A stretch of DNA of 64,000 nt from Sphingobacterium cellulitidis (lineage in GTDB: Bacteria > Bacteroidota > Bacteroidia > Sphingobacteriales > Sphingobacteriaceae), in NCBI GenBank assembly GCA_002245855.1, contig NOUX01000002.1, positions 310,001 through 374,000 on the forward strand, in the 5' to 3' direction. Each line of letters begins with the position of its first letter. Position 1 is the first letter of the stretch. The notes under the pieces are model-generated. The model saw only the letters and a program-made list of their open reading frames with translations, had not been told where the DNA came from and did no database searches. Below, piece by piece: positions 36,259 to 44,455 of the stretch. Both the position numbers and the translations under genes were made by a program.

Positions 36259-39200
36259 TTATTTCGTTTCTATTTGTGTTGAATTTTCCTCTTCTTCTAT
36301 TTTTGGAGGAATTAATTTATAAATCACCGGTGTAACAATTCGTGATAATAATGTTGAACTAATCAATCCTCCAATCATGACGGTCGCCAATGGAGATATC
36401 AATGGATTAGATGACCAAGCGATCGGTAATAACCCTCCAATAGCCGTTAAGGTCGTTAGTATGATTGGAAGGAACCGAATCTCTCCTGCCTTCTCAATAG
36501 CCTCATTTAAAGCCATCCCCTCACGTCTTAATTGATTGGTAAAATCCACCAACAGAATTGTATTCTTAACCTCAATACCTGCTAGCGCAACAATACCAAT
36601 CGTTGCAACAAAGGATAAGGTGTTTCCAGTCACTAACAATGCCAACACAGCACCCACTACTCCCAACGGAATAACAGATAACACAATCAAGGTGCTCTTA
36701 AAGGTTTTGAACTCCAAGATCAACACCGCAATAAACATAAAGACGGTAATCAAAATAATAGTCCCAAATCCACCAAAAGCCATCTCCCTACTTTCAACCT
36801 CACCCCCCATTTCATAGGAGTATCCTTCAGGGAATGGGAATTTATCCATTTGATCGATAACTGAATTGATGACTTCATCATTTCCATAACCCTTTTTCAC
36901 AAATGAATTCACCGAAACCGTTCTGATTTTATTCTTATGATAGATATTCGACGGAGACTCCTCAAATTCCAAACTTGCTAACTGAGATAATGGAATTGAA
37001 GTCCCAGCTACATTATCAACAAATATGCCTTCTAATGTTTCAATATTCGGTTCACCATTGCGCGGAACAGTGACCATGATATCATAATCATTGTCATCCG
37101 AATTAGGATCAGTATAGGTTCCTACGCTATAACCAGATAAGGCAACTCGAATCGTTTGGTCAATAGAAGAGGTCGGAACACCCAAAGCCATTGCTTTCTC
37201 ACGATTGATCTTAACCTTGATATCGGTCTTATTGTTCTTGATAGGATTATTCACATATTCCGAACCTTCCGTATTTCTCAATAAATCCTCAACCTTAAAT
37301 GCTAGTGATTGTAAGGTATCCAGGTTTTCACCAAGAATTCTAACCTCAACCGGAGAAATAATAGGAACTCCCTGTTCAAAATCTCGAACTTCAACCTTCG
37401 CTCCTAAATAAGGTGTCCATTTGGCTCGCAACTGCTCAATTAAAGCAATCTTATCCTTGGACTTAATATCATCATGCAACTGAACAAAGATATCCGCATA
37501 GGAAACATCTTCACGTGCCTGTTGCATATTGTAATACACCCTTGGATTTCCTTTTCCTACATTGGATGTATAGTATTTCACCTCCGGAATTTGCTTCAAC
37601 TCCTTTTCAATCGCCTTAGTAATACTATCAGTGGTTTGAATATTCGATTGAAGTGCAGAATTGATATGGATCATGAATTGTGGCTTCTCAGAAGCTGGAA
37701 ATAAACTAAATCCTACGATTGGAATCAATGCCAAAGACCCTAAAAATATCGCCAACGCAATGATTGCCGTACGGCCCGGATGTTTTAAGGCTTTATCCAA
37801 AAATACACCATAAGACTTATGGATCACCTTCTGCATCCCTCTCAAAATCGCATTTCCACCTTCATGCTCATGTGGCTTCAAAAGTTTACTCGATAAGAAT
37901 GGAACAACCAATAAGGCAATAAACATCGAACCTATAACCGATGAAATTACCGCAATCGGCATGCTGCGGATAAACTCACCGGCCATCTCCGGCATAAATA
38001 CCAAAGGCATAAAGGCAATTACTAAAGTCACCGTACACCCCAATACCGCCAATGCTATTTGCTCTGTTCCTTTGATAGCCGCTTCGATCTTACTGTAACC
38101 TTCGCGCATCCAACGCTCAATATTCTCAACGACCACAATACTATCATCCACCACCAGTCCTAATGCCACCACAAATCCTACAATACTCAATTGATTCAAC
38201 GAATAACCAAATGAATTCATGGCAATCAAACCTATCCCCAAGGATAATGGAATGGCTATCATAACAACCAAGGAAGCTCGCGTTCCTAATGGCAATAAGG
38301 TAAATAGCACCAAGAAAATCGCAATTCCAAAATCTACAGCCAAGCCCCCAAGACGCTTATTGACATTATTAGCCTGGTCAAAATTCAATACCAAGTCAAT
38401 ATTTTCTGGAAGTCCAGCTTTAAATTCGTCCAGAACCTTTTTATACTCCTTCTGGGTATCGGAGATATTCATTCCCTCCTTTTGAGCAGCATTGATCAAA
38501 ATGCAATGAAAGCCATTTAGTCGGGTGATATGGTTGTTTATTCCAAAGGATGGATAAACATCAGCTACGTCTTTTAATAAGATATTTCGTCCCTGAGCAC
38601 TGGATATTATCGTATTCTGAATATCCTCAATACTCTGATAGTTCCCCGAACTTTTCACACTGAAGGATAAGCTACCAGCATTTACGCTACCCGCAGGAAT
38701 ATTCTGATTCTCACTCTGAACAGCTTGAATAATTCTGTTCATCGGGATACCCAATTCCGCCAGCTTTGCCTGTTTTAAATCTATGCGAACCTGCTGGTCC
38801 GGAAGACCGGAAATCTCCACCGCTTTCAAGGCCTTCACCTTTTCCAACTCTTGCTTCAGCTTATCCGCATATTTCTTCATGCTACTTTGTGAAGCATTCT
38901 CAGAAATTAAAGCCGCCTGGATAACACTCACATTCGTAGGGTCGATTTTCAAAACCTCCATACTGTAGATATTATCAGGAAGCTCCGAACGCGAAGCATT
39001 CAATTCACGCACTAACTCCTGATATTTATCATCATAGTTTTGACCATATTCAAATTCAATAAAGAAAAAGGCAACACTATTATTGATGGTAGTTTTTATA
39101 TCCTTGATATTGTCTAGTTCATAGAATCTAGCTTCCAAAGGTTTCACCACCAATTGTTCCATATCCTTCGGACTTGTCCCAGGATGCACTACCAACACCG

Positions 39201-39336
39201 GAAAGGATACTCCTTTCATATCAGGGTCTTCAGCTCTAGGCATGGTCATCATCGAAGTGATGGCCACCACCATGATCATCAAAACCATGATCATCGTAAA
39301 TTGGTAATTCTTAATAGGATATCTTATTAAGCTCAT
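36259..39336 (-). CDS. RND efflux pump inner-membrane transporter (AcrB-like)
   Basis: The 1025-residue protein has twelve membrane helices and two large periplasmic loops. The proton-relay residues are present: GLVVDDSIVVVENIE (the Asp-Asp pair in TM4) and LAGIEVKNTILLVDF (the Lys in TM10). It pumps drugs, dyes or metabolites out with proton influx. It is the last gene of a tetR-tolC-mfp-rnd operon, 17 bases after the adaptor gene. Its length and C-terminus match HAE-1-like pumps of Bacteroidota; substrate not predictable. Confidence 0.95.
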   Translation of the reverse strand: MSLIRYPIKNYQFTMIMVLMIMVVAITSMMTMPRAEDPDMKGVSFPVLVVHPGTSPKDMEQLVVKPLEARFYELDNIKDIKTTINNSVAFFFIEFEYGQNYDDKYQELVRELNASRSELPDNIYSMEVLKIDPTNVSVIQAALISENASQSSMKKYADKLKQELEKVKALKAVEISGLPDQQVRIDLKQAKLAELGIPMNRIIQAVQSENQNIPAGSVNAGSLSFSVKSSGNYQSIEDIQNTIISSAQGRNILLKDVADVYPSFGINNHITRLNGFHCILINAAQKEGMNISDTQKEYKKVLDEFKAGLPENIDLVLNFDQANNVNKRLGGLAVDFGIAIFLVLFTLLPLGTRASLVVMIAIPLSLGIGLIAMNSFGYSLNQLSIVGFVVALGLVVDDSIVVVENIERWMREGYSKIEAAIKGTEQIALAVLGCTVTLVIAFMPLVFMPEMAGEFIRSMPIAVISSVIGSMFIALLVVPFLSSKLLKPHEHEGGNAILRGMQKVIHKSYGVFLDKALKHPGRTAIIALAIFLGSLALIPIVGFSLFPASEKPQFMIHINSALQSNIQTTDSITKAIEKELKQIPEVKYYTSNVGKGNPRVYYNMQQAREDVSYADIFVQLHDDIKSKDKIALIEQLRAKWTPYLGAKVEVRDFEQGVPIISPVEVRILGENLDTLQSLAFKVEDLLRNTEGSEYVNNPIKNNKTDIKVKINREKAMALGVPTSSIDQTIRVALSGYSVGTYTDPNSDDNDYDIMVTVPRNGEPNIETLEGIFVDNVAGTSIPLSQLASLEFEESPSNIYHKNKIRTVSVNSFVKKGYGNDEVINSVIDQMDKFPFPEGYSYEMGGEVESREMAFGGFGTIILITVFMFIAVLILEFKTFKSTLIVLSVIPLGVVGAVLALLVTGNTLSFVATIGIVALAGIEVKNTILLVDFTNQLRREGMALNEAIEKAGEIRFLPIILTTLTAIGGLLPIAWSSNPLISPLATVMIGGLISSTLLSRIVTPVIYKLIPPKIEEEENSTQIETK

Positions 39337-39353
39337 GATTTCTGGTTATGATG

Positions 39354-40406
39354 TTATTTTTTGATTGTAATTGCTGATCCATCCAACAAATATGGACTGC
39401 CGGATATAATCAAGGATTGAGCATTCTCAAGCCCAGACTCTACCAACACATCATCATTCTCTATTTTGGAAACCTTAATTTTCTGACGCTTTGCCTTCTT
39501 ACCATCTTCGGTGACAAAAACATAACCCTCACGACCATTGCCATCCAATAAGGCTGAGAATGGTATTCTCCATTGATTTCCTTCTTTCATTCCGGAACTT
39601 TGGATAATAGACTTCCCAAAAATTCCTGAAGCCAACTTATAACTTGGTTTTTCTTTTAATTCCAGGAATATGCTGAAGGTTCCGGATTGCGGATCTATCC
39701 CCTCAGATTTTTTTGCGACCACCGCATCCAAGGTATCCGTAGGCATCGCGTCCGTACTAATCTTGGCAGCATCACCAACTTTGATTTGGCTCCACTGCTG
39801 ATCTCCAACACCTACTTTCAACTGCCATTTTGCATTCCCAGCACCATTCACTTGCAAGATTGGTGTTCCAGGCCCTACAACCTGACCTTCGTTCGCCATC
39901 TTTGCCAATACAAAGCCTGAAACCGGTGAATAAATATTTGAATATTGTTGATTAAAACTTACCGATTTCAAGTCCTGCTGTGCTAAATCCAATGCGGTTC
40001 TAGCGTTTTGCATCTGCTCCAAGGTTGCTACACTGTCTTTGTATAACTTGCTTGCCCGCTCATAATCTCGCCTTGCTTTCTCAACTGCCAATCGAGCCTG
40101 ACCTGCTTTCGCATCCACCTCCGAACTTAAAACTGAAGCCAGCAATTGTCCCTTACGAACCGCATCGCCTTCCTTCACAGCTATCTTTGAAATAACTCCC
40201 CCATTCTTAAAACTCAATACCGTTTCATCATCGGTGGTAAATACGCCTGTCGCTTCAATACCCGTTTCGCTGGACCCTGTATTAATCGGCATCAACCTTA
40301 CTGGGATAGTATCCTGAATAGCAAGCTCCGTTTTTCGCTCCGCATTTTTACAGCTTAAAATCAATGCTGCCGAAGCAAGTATTATAGTTATGTGTGTTAA
40401 TTTCAT
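39354..40406 (-). CDS. RND efflux periplasmic adaptor (membrane fusion) lipoprotein
   Basis: The 350-residue protein has a lipobox LILSC (Cys 19). A first half-lipoyl segment VISKIAVKEGDAVRKGQLLA is followed by a helical hairpin (AGQARLAVEKARRDYERASKLY), a second half-lipoyl segment YSPVSGFVLAKMANEGQVV, and a beta-barrel and membrane-proximal domain. It bridges the RND pump and the TolC channel across the periplasm. It lies between tolC (five-base gap) and the pump gene. Confidence 0.95.
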   Translation of the reverse strand: MKLTHITIILASAALILSCKNAERKTELAIQDTIPVRLMPINTGSSETGIEATGVFTTDDETVLSFKNGGVISKIAVKEGDAVRKGQLLASVLSSEVDAKAGQARLAVEKARRDYERASKLYKDSVATLEQMQNARTALDLAQQDLKSVSFNQQYSNIYSPVSGFVLAKMANEGQVVGPGTPILQVNGAGNAKWQLKVGVGDQQWSQIKVGDAAKISTDAMPTDTLDAVVAKKSEGIDPQSGTFSIFLELKEKPSYKLASGIFGKSIIQSSGMKEGNQWRIPFSALLDGNGREGYVFVTEDGKKAKRQKIKVSKIENDDVLVESGLENAQSLIISGSPYLLDGSAITIKK

Positions 40407-40411
40407 GTTCT

Positions 40412-41773
40412 TTATTTTAGTGGGTATGATGCGTTTTCTCTTTCTAATTTAGCCATGGCCGATAATAGTTTAAAGGCTGCAATGTTATTCGCCATTTGGG
40501 AATTCGTGTATTGCGAACGGGCATCAATGGTTTCTATATAGGTGTTCACCCCTTCATTGAAGCCTCGTAATATTAGTCTTTGATAGGTTGAGGCGGCCTC
40601 CATCTGAACCTTCGAGCTTTCATAATTCTTCTGCATCGCTAGCAATTCATTCTTTGCCAGCGCAGCCGATAAGCCCAATTGTTGCTTCGCCTGATCTAAT
40701 TTATTTTGTGCCTCCGCGACTGCAATCTCATTTTCCTGAATCTTTAACCGGTTTCTATTGCCTTGAAAAATCGGAAAACTCATTTGTGCTCCCACCATAA
40801 AATATTGTGAATGTCGGCTTACTCTCAATCCCTCGGCTTGCGAACCTAAATCCAAAAAAGCACTTACCTTCGGTACAAAAGCTTGCTTACTCATTTCTAC
40901 CAAAGATTCCTGAATCGCAATATTACCTTCTAAAGATTTCAATTCCTCCCTGCCTTCGATATCAACTGATAACTCCCCAGTCTTCAAATCCCCTGACCTA
41001 TCCTTTTCCAAATCATAAATAATCTCCGCATCTTCCGAACGGTTCAGCAAGGAATTGAAGTAATACTTTGCATTCTTAATTTGTTGATCGGCTTCTGCAA
41101 TTTTTGATTCATGCTGCGCAATCTCCGCATCTGCCCGAATCACATAAGCTGGTAATCCCTTACCTGCTTCCAATAACTTCTGATTAACCCTTCTTCCCTC
41201 TTTAGCCAAGCCTAATGCATTAACATAAATCTCCTTAGCCTGTACCGCACTCAAATAATTGAAATAGGCTATCTTGATATCCTTGACCAACTCCCTTTTA
41301 TATAGCTCAGTCTCTGTTTTACTCAACTCCACCATCTTCTCCCGAACAACCTTATTATGCTTGATATCTGTATTAATAATTGGAACCGAGGTTCTTACCT
41401 TGGCATCATAGTAATTCTTGGGCAAGAAGGTAATCTGCTCATTATCTATCTGAGGGAAATTATCACTTTGCGTCAACTGATTTAGCGTGGTATATACAGG
41501 ATTCAGCATATCGCCGATGGGAAGATCAATGGATCGACCACCATCAGCATGTGAATAAGTAAGGTCAAAGGTTATATTAGGCAAATACATACTCTTGGCA
41601 ACTTCAAGACCATTCATAGCTCTTTTCAGCGATAAATCCTTCTGTATAAGAACTAAGTTGCTATCCAAACCCTGCTTGACATATAGATCCAATTGAGGCT
41701 CCTGCGCAGACGCCAGCCTAAATGAACCAACAAGAGTTATGATAATAATAGATAGTGTGTGATGTAAATTCAT
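40412..41773 (-). CDS. TolC-family outer-membrane efflux channel
   Basis: The 453-residue protein has a signal peptide (ending near SAQEPQ, residue 24) and long heptad-like helices in two internal repeats. Typical segments are ITFDLTYSHADGG, KIAYFNYLSAVQAKEIYVNAL and VSAFLDLGSQAEG. It forms the trimeric outer-membrane exit duct of the RND system. A perfect 13-base copy of the tetR operator core ends only two bases before its start codon, suggesting direct local control by the upstream TetR protein. Confidence 0.93.
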   Translation of the reverse strand: MNLHHTLSIIIITLVGSFRLASAQEPQLDLYVKQGLDSNLVLIQKDLSLKRAMNGLEVAKSMYLPNITFDLTYSHADGGRSIDLPIGDMLNPVYTTLNQLTQSDNFPQIDNEQITFLPKNYYDAKVRTSVPIINTDIKHNKVVREKMVELSKTETELYKRELVKDIKIAYFNYLSAVQAKEIYVNALGLAKEGRRVNQKLLEAGKGLPAYVIRADAEIAQHESKIAEADQQIKNAKYYFNSLLNRSEDAEIIYDLEKDRSGDLKTGELSVDIEGREELKSLEGNIAIQESLVEMSKQAFVPKVSAFLDLGSQAEGLRVSRHSQYFMVGAQMSFPIFQGNRNRLKIQENEIAVAEAQNKLDQAKQQLGLSAALAKNELLAMQKNYESSKVQMEAASTYQRLILRGFNEGVNTYIETIDARSQYTNSQMANNIAAFKLLSAMAKLERENASYPLK

Positions 41774-41775
41774 TA

Positions 41776-41788
41776 TTAACAGTGTTAA
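41776..41788 (-). promoter_or_regulatory. Second copy of the TetR operator core, in front of tolC
   Basis: TTAACAGTGTTAA is identical to the centre of the palindrome upstream of tetR. It sits in the 33-base gap between tetR and tolC, two bases before the tolC ATG. TetR bound here could block elongation or initiation into the efflux genes. Confidence 0.6.
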
Positions 41789-41806
41789 CTATATGTTCAA
41801 AAAAAA

Positions 41807-42436
41807 CTATTTCGATGAATTGATCAAACCGATTAAAATTTGAAATGAAGAATTCAACATCTCTTCCATTTCACCCGATTGACCAAATACGTCTGAGATA
41901 CAATCCAAATGTTGGGTAATATGTAAGGAAACCAAACCATGTACTGAACTCCATAACTGAATGGTTATAAAAACAGGATCCATACCCTTAAAATAACCCA
42001 AACTTTGACATTCAACTATTGTATGCTTTAATAACTCAATTACCAATTCGCCTTCCACCCATGAATTATCCCCTAACTGTCCATTCAAAAAGGATAATGG
42101 CTCCCGCATCATAAACATAACTTGGTAATACTCTGGATGCGAGAAAGCAAATTTCATGTATATCCTGCCCAAGGCCTTCAACCGCTCAAAAGGATCTTCA
42201 ACCGTCATCAATGGCATAAACTGATCCTTTAACATATTAAAACCTACTTGATGCAAGGCATATACTATATCACTCTTATCTTTATAGTATAAATAAATAG
42301 TAGTCGGACTAAACCCTATTTCCTTTGCAATCTTGCGAATCGATGTCGCCTCATATCCCTCCTGTACAAACAGCTTCTTGGCAGCCTCCAAAATCACAGT
42401 CCTTAAATCTTCCTTATGTTTTATTTTCTTTTCCAC
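41807..42436 (-). CDS. TetR-family regulator of the RND efflux operon
   Basis: The 209-residue protein has the TetR N-terminal helix-turn-helix VILEAAKKLFVQEGYEATSI followed by IAKEIGFSPTTIYLYYKDK (about residues 15-52). The C-terminal ligand-binding domain is helical and resembles the TetR_C_33-like/DUF type. It heads the operon tetR-tolC-mfp-rnd. A 27-base perfect palindrome 25 bases upstream and a second copy of its core before tolC suggest autoregulation and repression of efflux, relieved by a pump substrate (inferred). Confidence 0.92.
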   Translation of the reverse strand: MEKKIKHKEDLRTVILEAAKKLFVQEGYEATSIRKIAKEIGFSPTTIYLYYKDKSDIVYALHQVGFNMLKDQFMPLMTVEDPFERLKALGRIYMKFAFSHPEYYQVMFMMREPLSFLNGQLGDNSWVEGELVIELLKHTIVECQSLGYFKGMDPVFITIQLWSSVHGLVSLHITQHLDCISDVFGQSGEMEEMLNSSFQILIGLINSSK

Positions 42437-42460
42437 CTATAATATCATTACAAAAACAAA

Positions 42461-42487
42461 ACTACTTAACAGTGTTAAGTAGTTTAA
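42461..42487. promoter_or_regulatory. Palindromic operator upstream of tetR
   Basis: A 27-base perfect inverted repeat, arms AAACTACTTAACA and TGTTAAGTAGTTT around one G. It lies 25-51 bases before the tetR start. Length and position suit a TetR-type operator. Confidence 0.75.
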
Positions 42488-42526
42488 ATGTTTTTTTCAC
42501 AAAAGACATTATTATGACAATCCCAT

Positions 42527-42557
42527 AAAAAAAGGGTAGCATTAAAATGCTACCCTA
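42527..42557 (-). terminator. Terminator of hsp20
   Basis: The stem GGGTAGCAT (42536-42544) pairs with ATGCTACCC (42549-42557). A nine-base A run on the left (42527-42535) supplies the U-tract on the minus strand. Confidence 0.82.
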
Positions 42558-42578
42558 ATCAACTAACCACAATTAAAC

Positions 42579-43022
42579 TTACTTCACTTCAATTAATCTC
42601 TTTGCTACTTTCGCTTCTTCTTTCTTCCCAATTTTGATATCTAAAACCCCGTTTTCATAACTCGCGTCGATATTTGAATAATCAACAACTTCCGGAAGTG
42701 TAAATGATCTCGAGAAAGAAGTGTAACTAAATTCTTTTTTACTGTATACTTTACCCTCTTCTACTTTTTCTTCTTGTTTCTCTACAGAAATATTGATCAC
42801 ATTCTTATCAACATTGATCTTGAAATCCGATTTCTGTAAGCCAGGGGCAGCTACTTCGATGTTAAATGCCTCTGCTGATTCTGTAATATTTACCGCTGGA
42901 ACGCGTGTTACTAAACGGTCCGTGATAAATGAATCATTAAATAAATTGTCAAACACGTTGTTTACAAATGGATTGACAGCATCTGTGTTGTAAGATTTTC
43001 CTGGTAACTTAATTAATGCCAT
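42579..43022 (-). CDS. Hsp20 / alpha-crystallin small heat-shock protein
   Basis: The 147-residue protein has a central alpha-crystallin domain (about residues 42-135): VNITESAEAFNIEVAAPGL, SFTLPEVVDYSNIDASYENG, and the conserved GVLDIKIGKKEE. It is an ATP-independent holdase that keeps unfolded proteins soluble. The start codon is preceded by AAGGAGGAATTAAAC, a strong ribosome-binding site unusual in this phylum, suggesting high translation on demand. No heat-shock operator (CIRCE) was seen upstream. Confidence 0.95.
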   Translation of the reverse strand: MALIKLPGKSYNTDAVNPFVNNVFDNLFNDSFITDRLVTRVPAVNITESAEAFNIEVAAPGLQKSDFKINVDKNVINISVEKQEEKVEEGKVYSKKEFSYTSFSRSFTLPEVVDYSNIDASYENGVLDIKIGKKEEAKVAKRLIEVK

Positions 43023-43213
43023 GTTTAATTCCTCCTTATGTTTTATTTATTTTTTTCTTGTTATATCATCCTTTAATCAACTAACGTACCAAGGCCAGAT
43101 AACATTATTCGCAAGACAATTTGTCTTGTAATAAAGAAATTAAACAGCCAAAATGACCGTTTTAATAAACTTAGGAAATCAGAATATTAGGGAATTAAGC
43201 TAGAAAGAACTAA

Positions 43214-43582
43214 CTAATCTTTTGAATAAGAAAGGGATACGACAGAATTCGCCAGGTCACCTCCAAAAGGAGGATTTACTTTACGAATGGATACTTCAAT
43301 TTGTTGAACATGGGAATATTCTTCAACAACTCTATTTAAAATATCCTCAGCTGCTGATTCGAGTAATTTACGACGCGGGCTCATCACCTCCACCAAGATG
43401 GCATACAACTCTTCATAATTAACCGTATTCTGAATCTCTTCTGAATCTGGATTATTAAAAGGAAAACTTACAGAAACACTTACAAAAAACTCATTACCCA
43501 AAACTTGTTCTTCTTCATAATATCCAATCGGAGAATAAAATCGAACTTCTTCCAGGGCTATTTTTTGCGTGATTGTGACCAT
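43214..43582 (-). CDS. folB: Dihydroneopterin aldolase
   Basis: The 122-residue protein has the FolB pattern: IALEEVRFYSPIGYYEEEQ at the start, TVNYEELYAILVEVM in the middle (the Tyr and Glu of the pterin site), LLESAAEDIL, and VSIRKVNPPFGG with the conserved Lys. It converts 7,8-dihydroneopterin to 6-hydroxymethyl-dihydropterin in folate synthesis. It stands alone on this strand, next to hsp20, and divergent from the DUF1080 gene. Confidence 0.92.
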   Translation of the reverse strand: MVTITQKIALEEVRFYSPIGYYEEEQVLGNEFFVSVSVSFPFNNPDSEEIQNTVNYEELYAILVEVMSPRRKLLESAAEDILNRVVEEYSHVQQIEVSIRKVNPPFGGDLANSVVSLSYSKD

Positions 43583-43659
43583 TCTTACTAAAGTTTTATG
43601 AATTTGCTTATTAAAAATAATGTTTTTTCTTATATTACCATAACAAAATACTTAAACCG

Positions 43660-44394
43660 ATGTTAAAACACTCTTTACTAATAGCATTATTTGCGGGCGT
43701 ATCTTACGCTGGCGCTCAGACCAAATTCCAACCTCAGGATACCGAGTTTTATGAACCTGTACCAAGGGTGGTAAACACTAAAGCAAATGCAGCTCCTTCG
43801 GATGCCATTGTGTTATTTGATGGAAAAAATCTTACTGAATGGGTCAGCGATAAGGATGGTAGTAGCCAACCTCAATGGACCATTAACGATAATGTCCTGA
43901 CAGTAAAACCAGGTTCCGGTGGAATACATACCAAAAAAGACTTCCAGGATTTCCAATTACACATTGAATGGAAAAGCCCTGAAACCATAAAAGGAGAAGG
44001 CCAAGGTAGAGGCAATTCTGGAATATTCCTGCAAGGGAAATATGAACTTCAGGTCCTTGACAATGACAATAACAAAACTTACACCAATGGTCAAGCAGGT
44101 AGTATCTATAAACAAAGCCCTCCCCTAGTAGAATCTAGAAAACCAGAAAGTGGATGGCATACTTATGATGTAATTTATACCGCACCTAGATTCAATAAAG
44201 ATGGGCAACTGATCAAAAGAGGATTGGTGACTGTTTTGCATAATGGCGTATTGGTGCAAAACAATACTGAAATCCAAGGAACAACGGAATACATTGGATT
44301 ACCTAAGATGCAAGCACATGGCGCGGGTCCTATTGGACTGCAAGACCATGGTGACTTGGTTTCCTTCAGAAATATCTGGATTAGAGAACTGTAG
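43660..44394 (+). CDS. Secreted DUF1080 (3-keto-disaccharide hydrolase-like) protein
   Basis: The 244-residue protein has a signal peptide (cleavage near YAGAQ, residue 20) and one concanavalin-like jelly-roll domain. Family landmarks are IVLFDGKNLTEWVS, GSGGIHTKKDFQDFQLHIEW, GRGNSGIFLQGKYELQVLDN and the final GPIGLQDHGDLVSFRNIWIREL. DUF1080 proteins are abundant in Bacteroidota; some hydrolyse 3-keto-glycosides made by secreted dehydrogenases, so a role in sugar breakdown in the periplasm is likely but not proven. Confidence 0.9.
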   Translation: MLKHSLLIALFAGVSYAGAQTKFQPQDTEFYEPVPRVVNTKANAAPSDAIVLFDGKNLTEWVSDKDGSSQPQWTINDNVLTVKPGSGGIHTKKDFQDFQLHIEWKSPETIKGEGQGRGNSGIFLQGKYELQVLDNDNNKTYTNGQAGSIYKQSPPLVESRKPESGWHTYDVIYTAPRFNKDGQLIKRGLVTVLHNGVLVQNNTEIQGTTEYIGLPKMQAHGAGPIGLQDHGDLVSFRNIWIREL

Positions 44395-44402
44395 TTCTTG
44401 TA

Positions 44403-44455
44403 TCAAGCATAAAAAAATGGGGTTAATTTGATTAACCCCATTTTTTTATGCTTGA
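44403..44455. terminator. Bidirectional terminator with 25-base perfect arms
   Basis: Arms 44403-44427 and 44431-44455 are exact complements around a three-base loop. The core ATGGGGTTAAT/ATTAACCCCAT is flanked by A7 and T7 runs. It lies between the convergent DUF1080 and GNAT-nitrilase genes and ends one base before the latter's stop codon. Confidence 0.92.
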
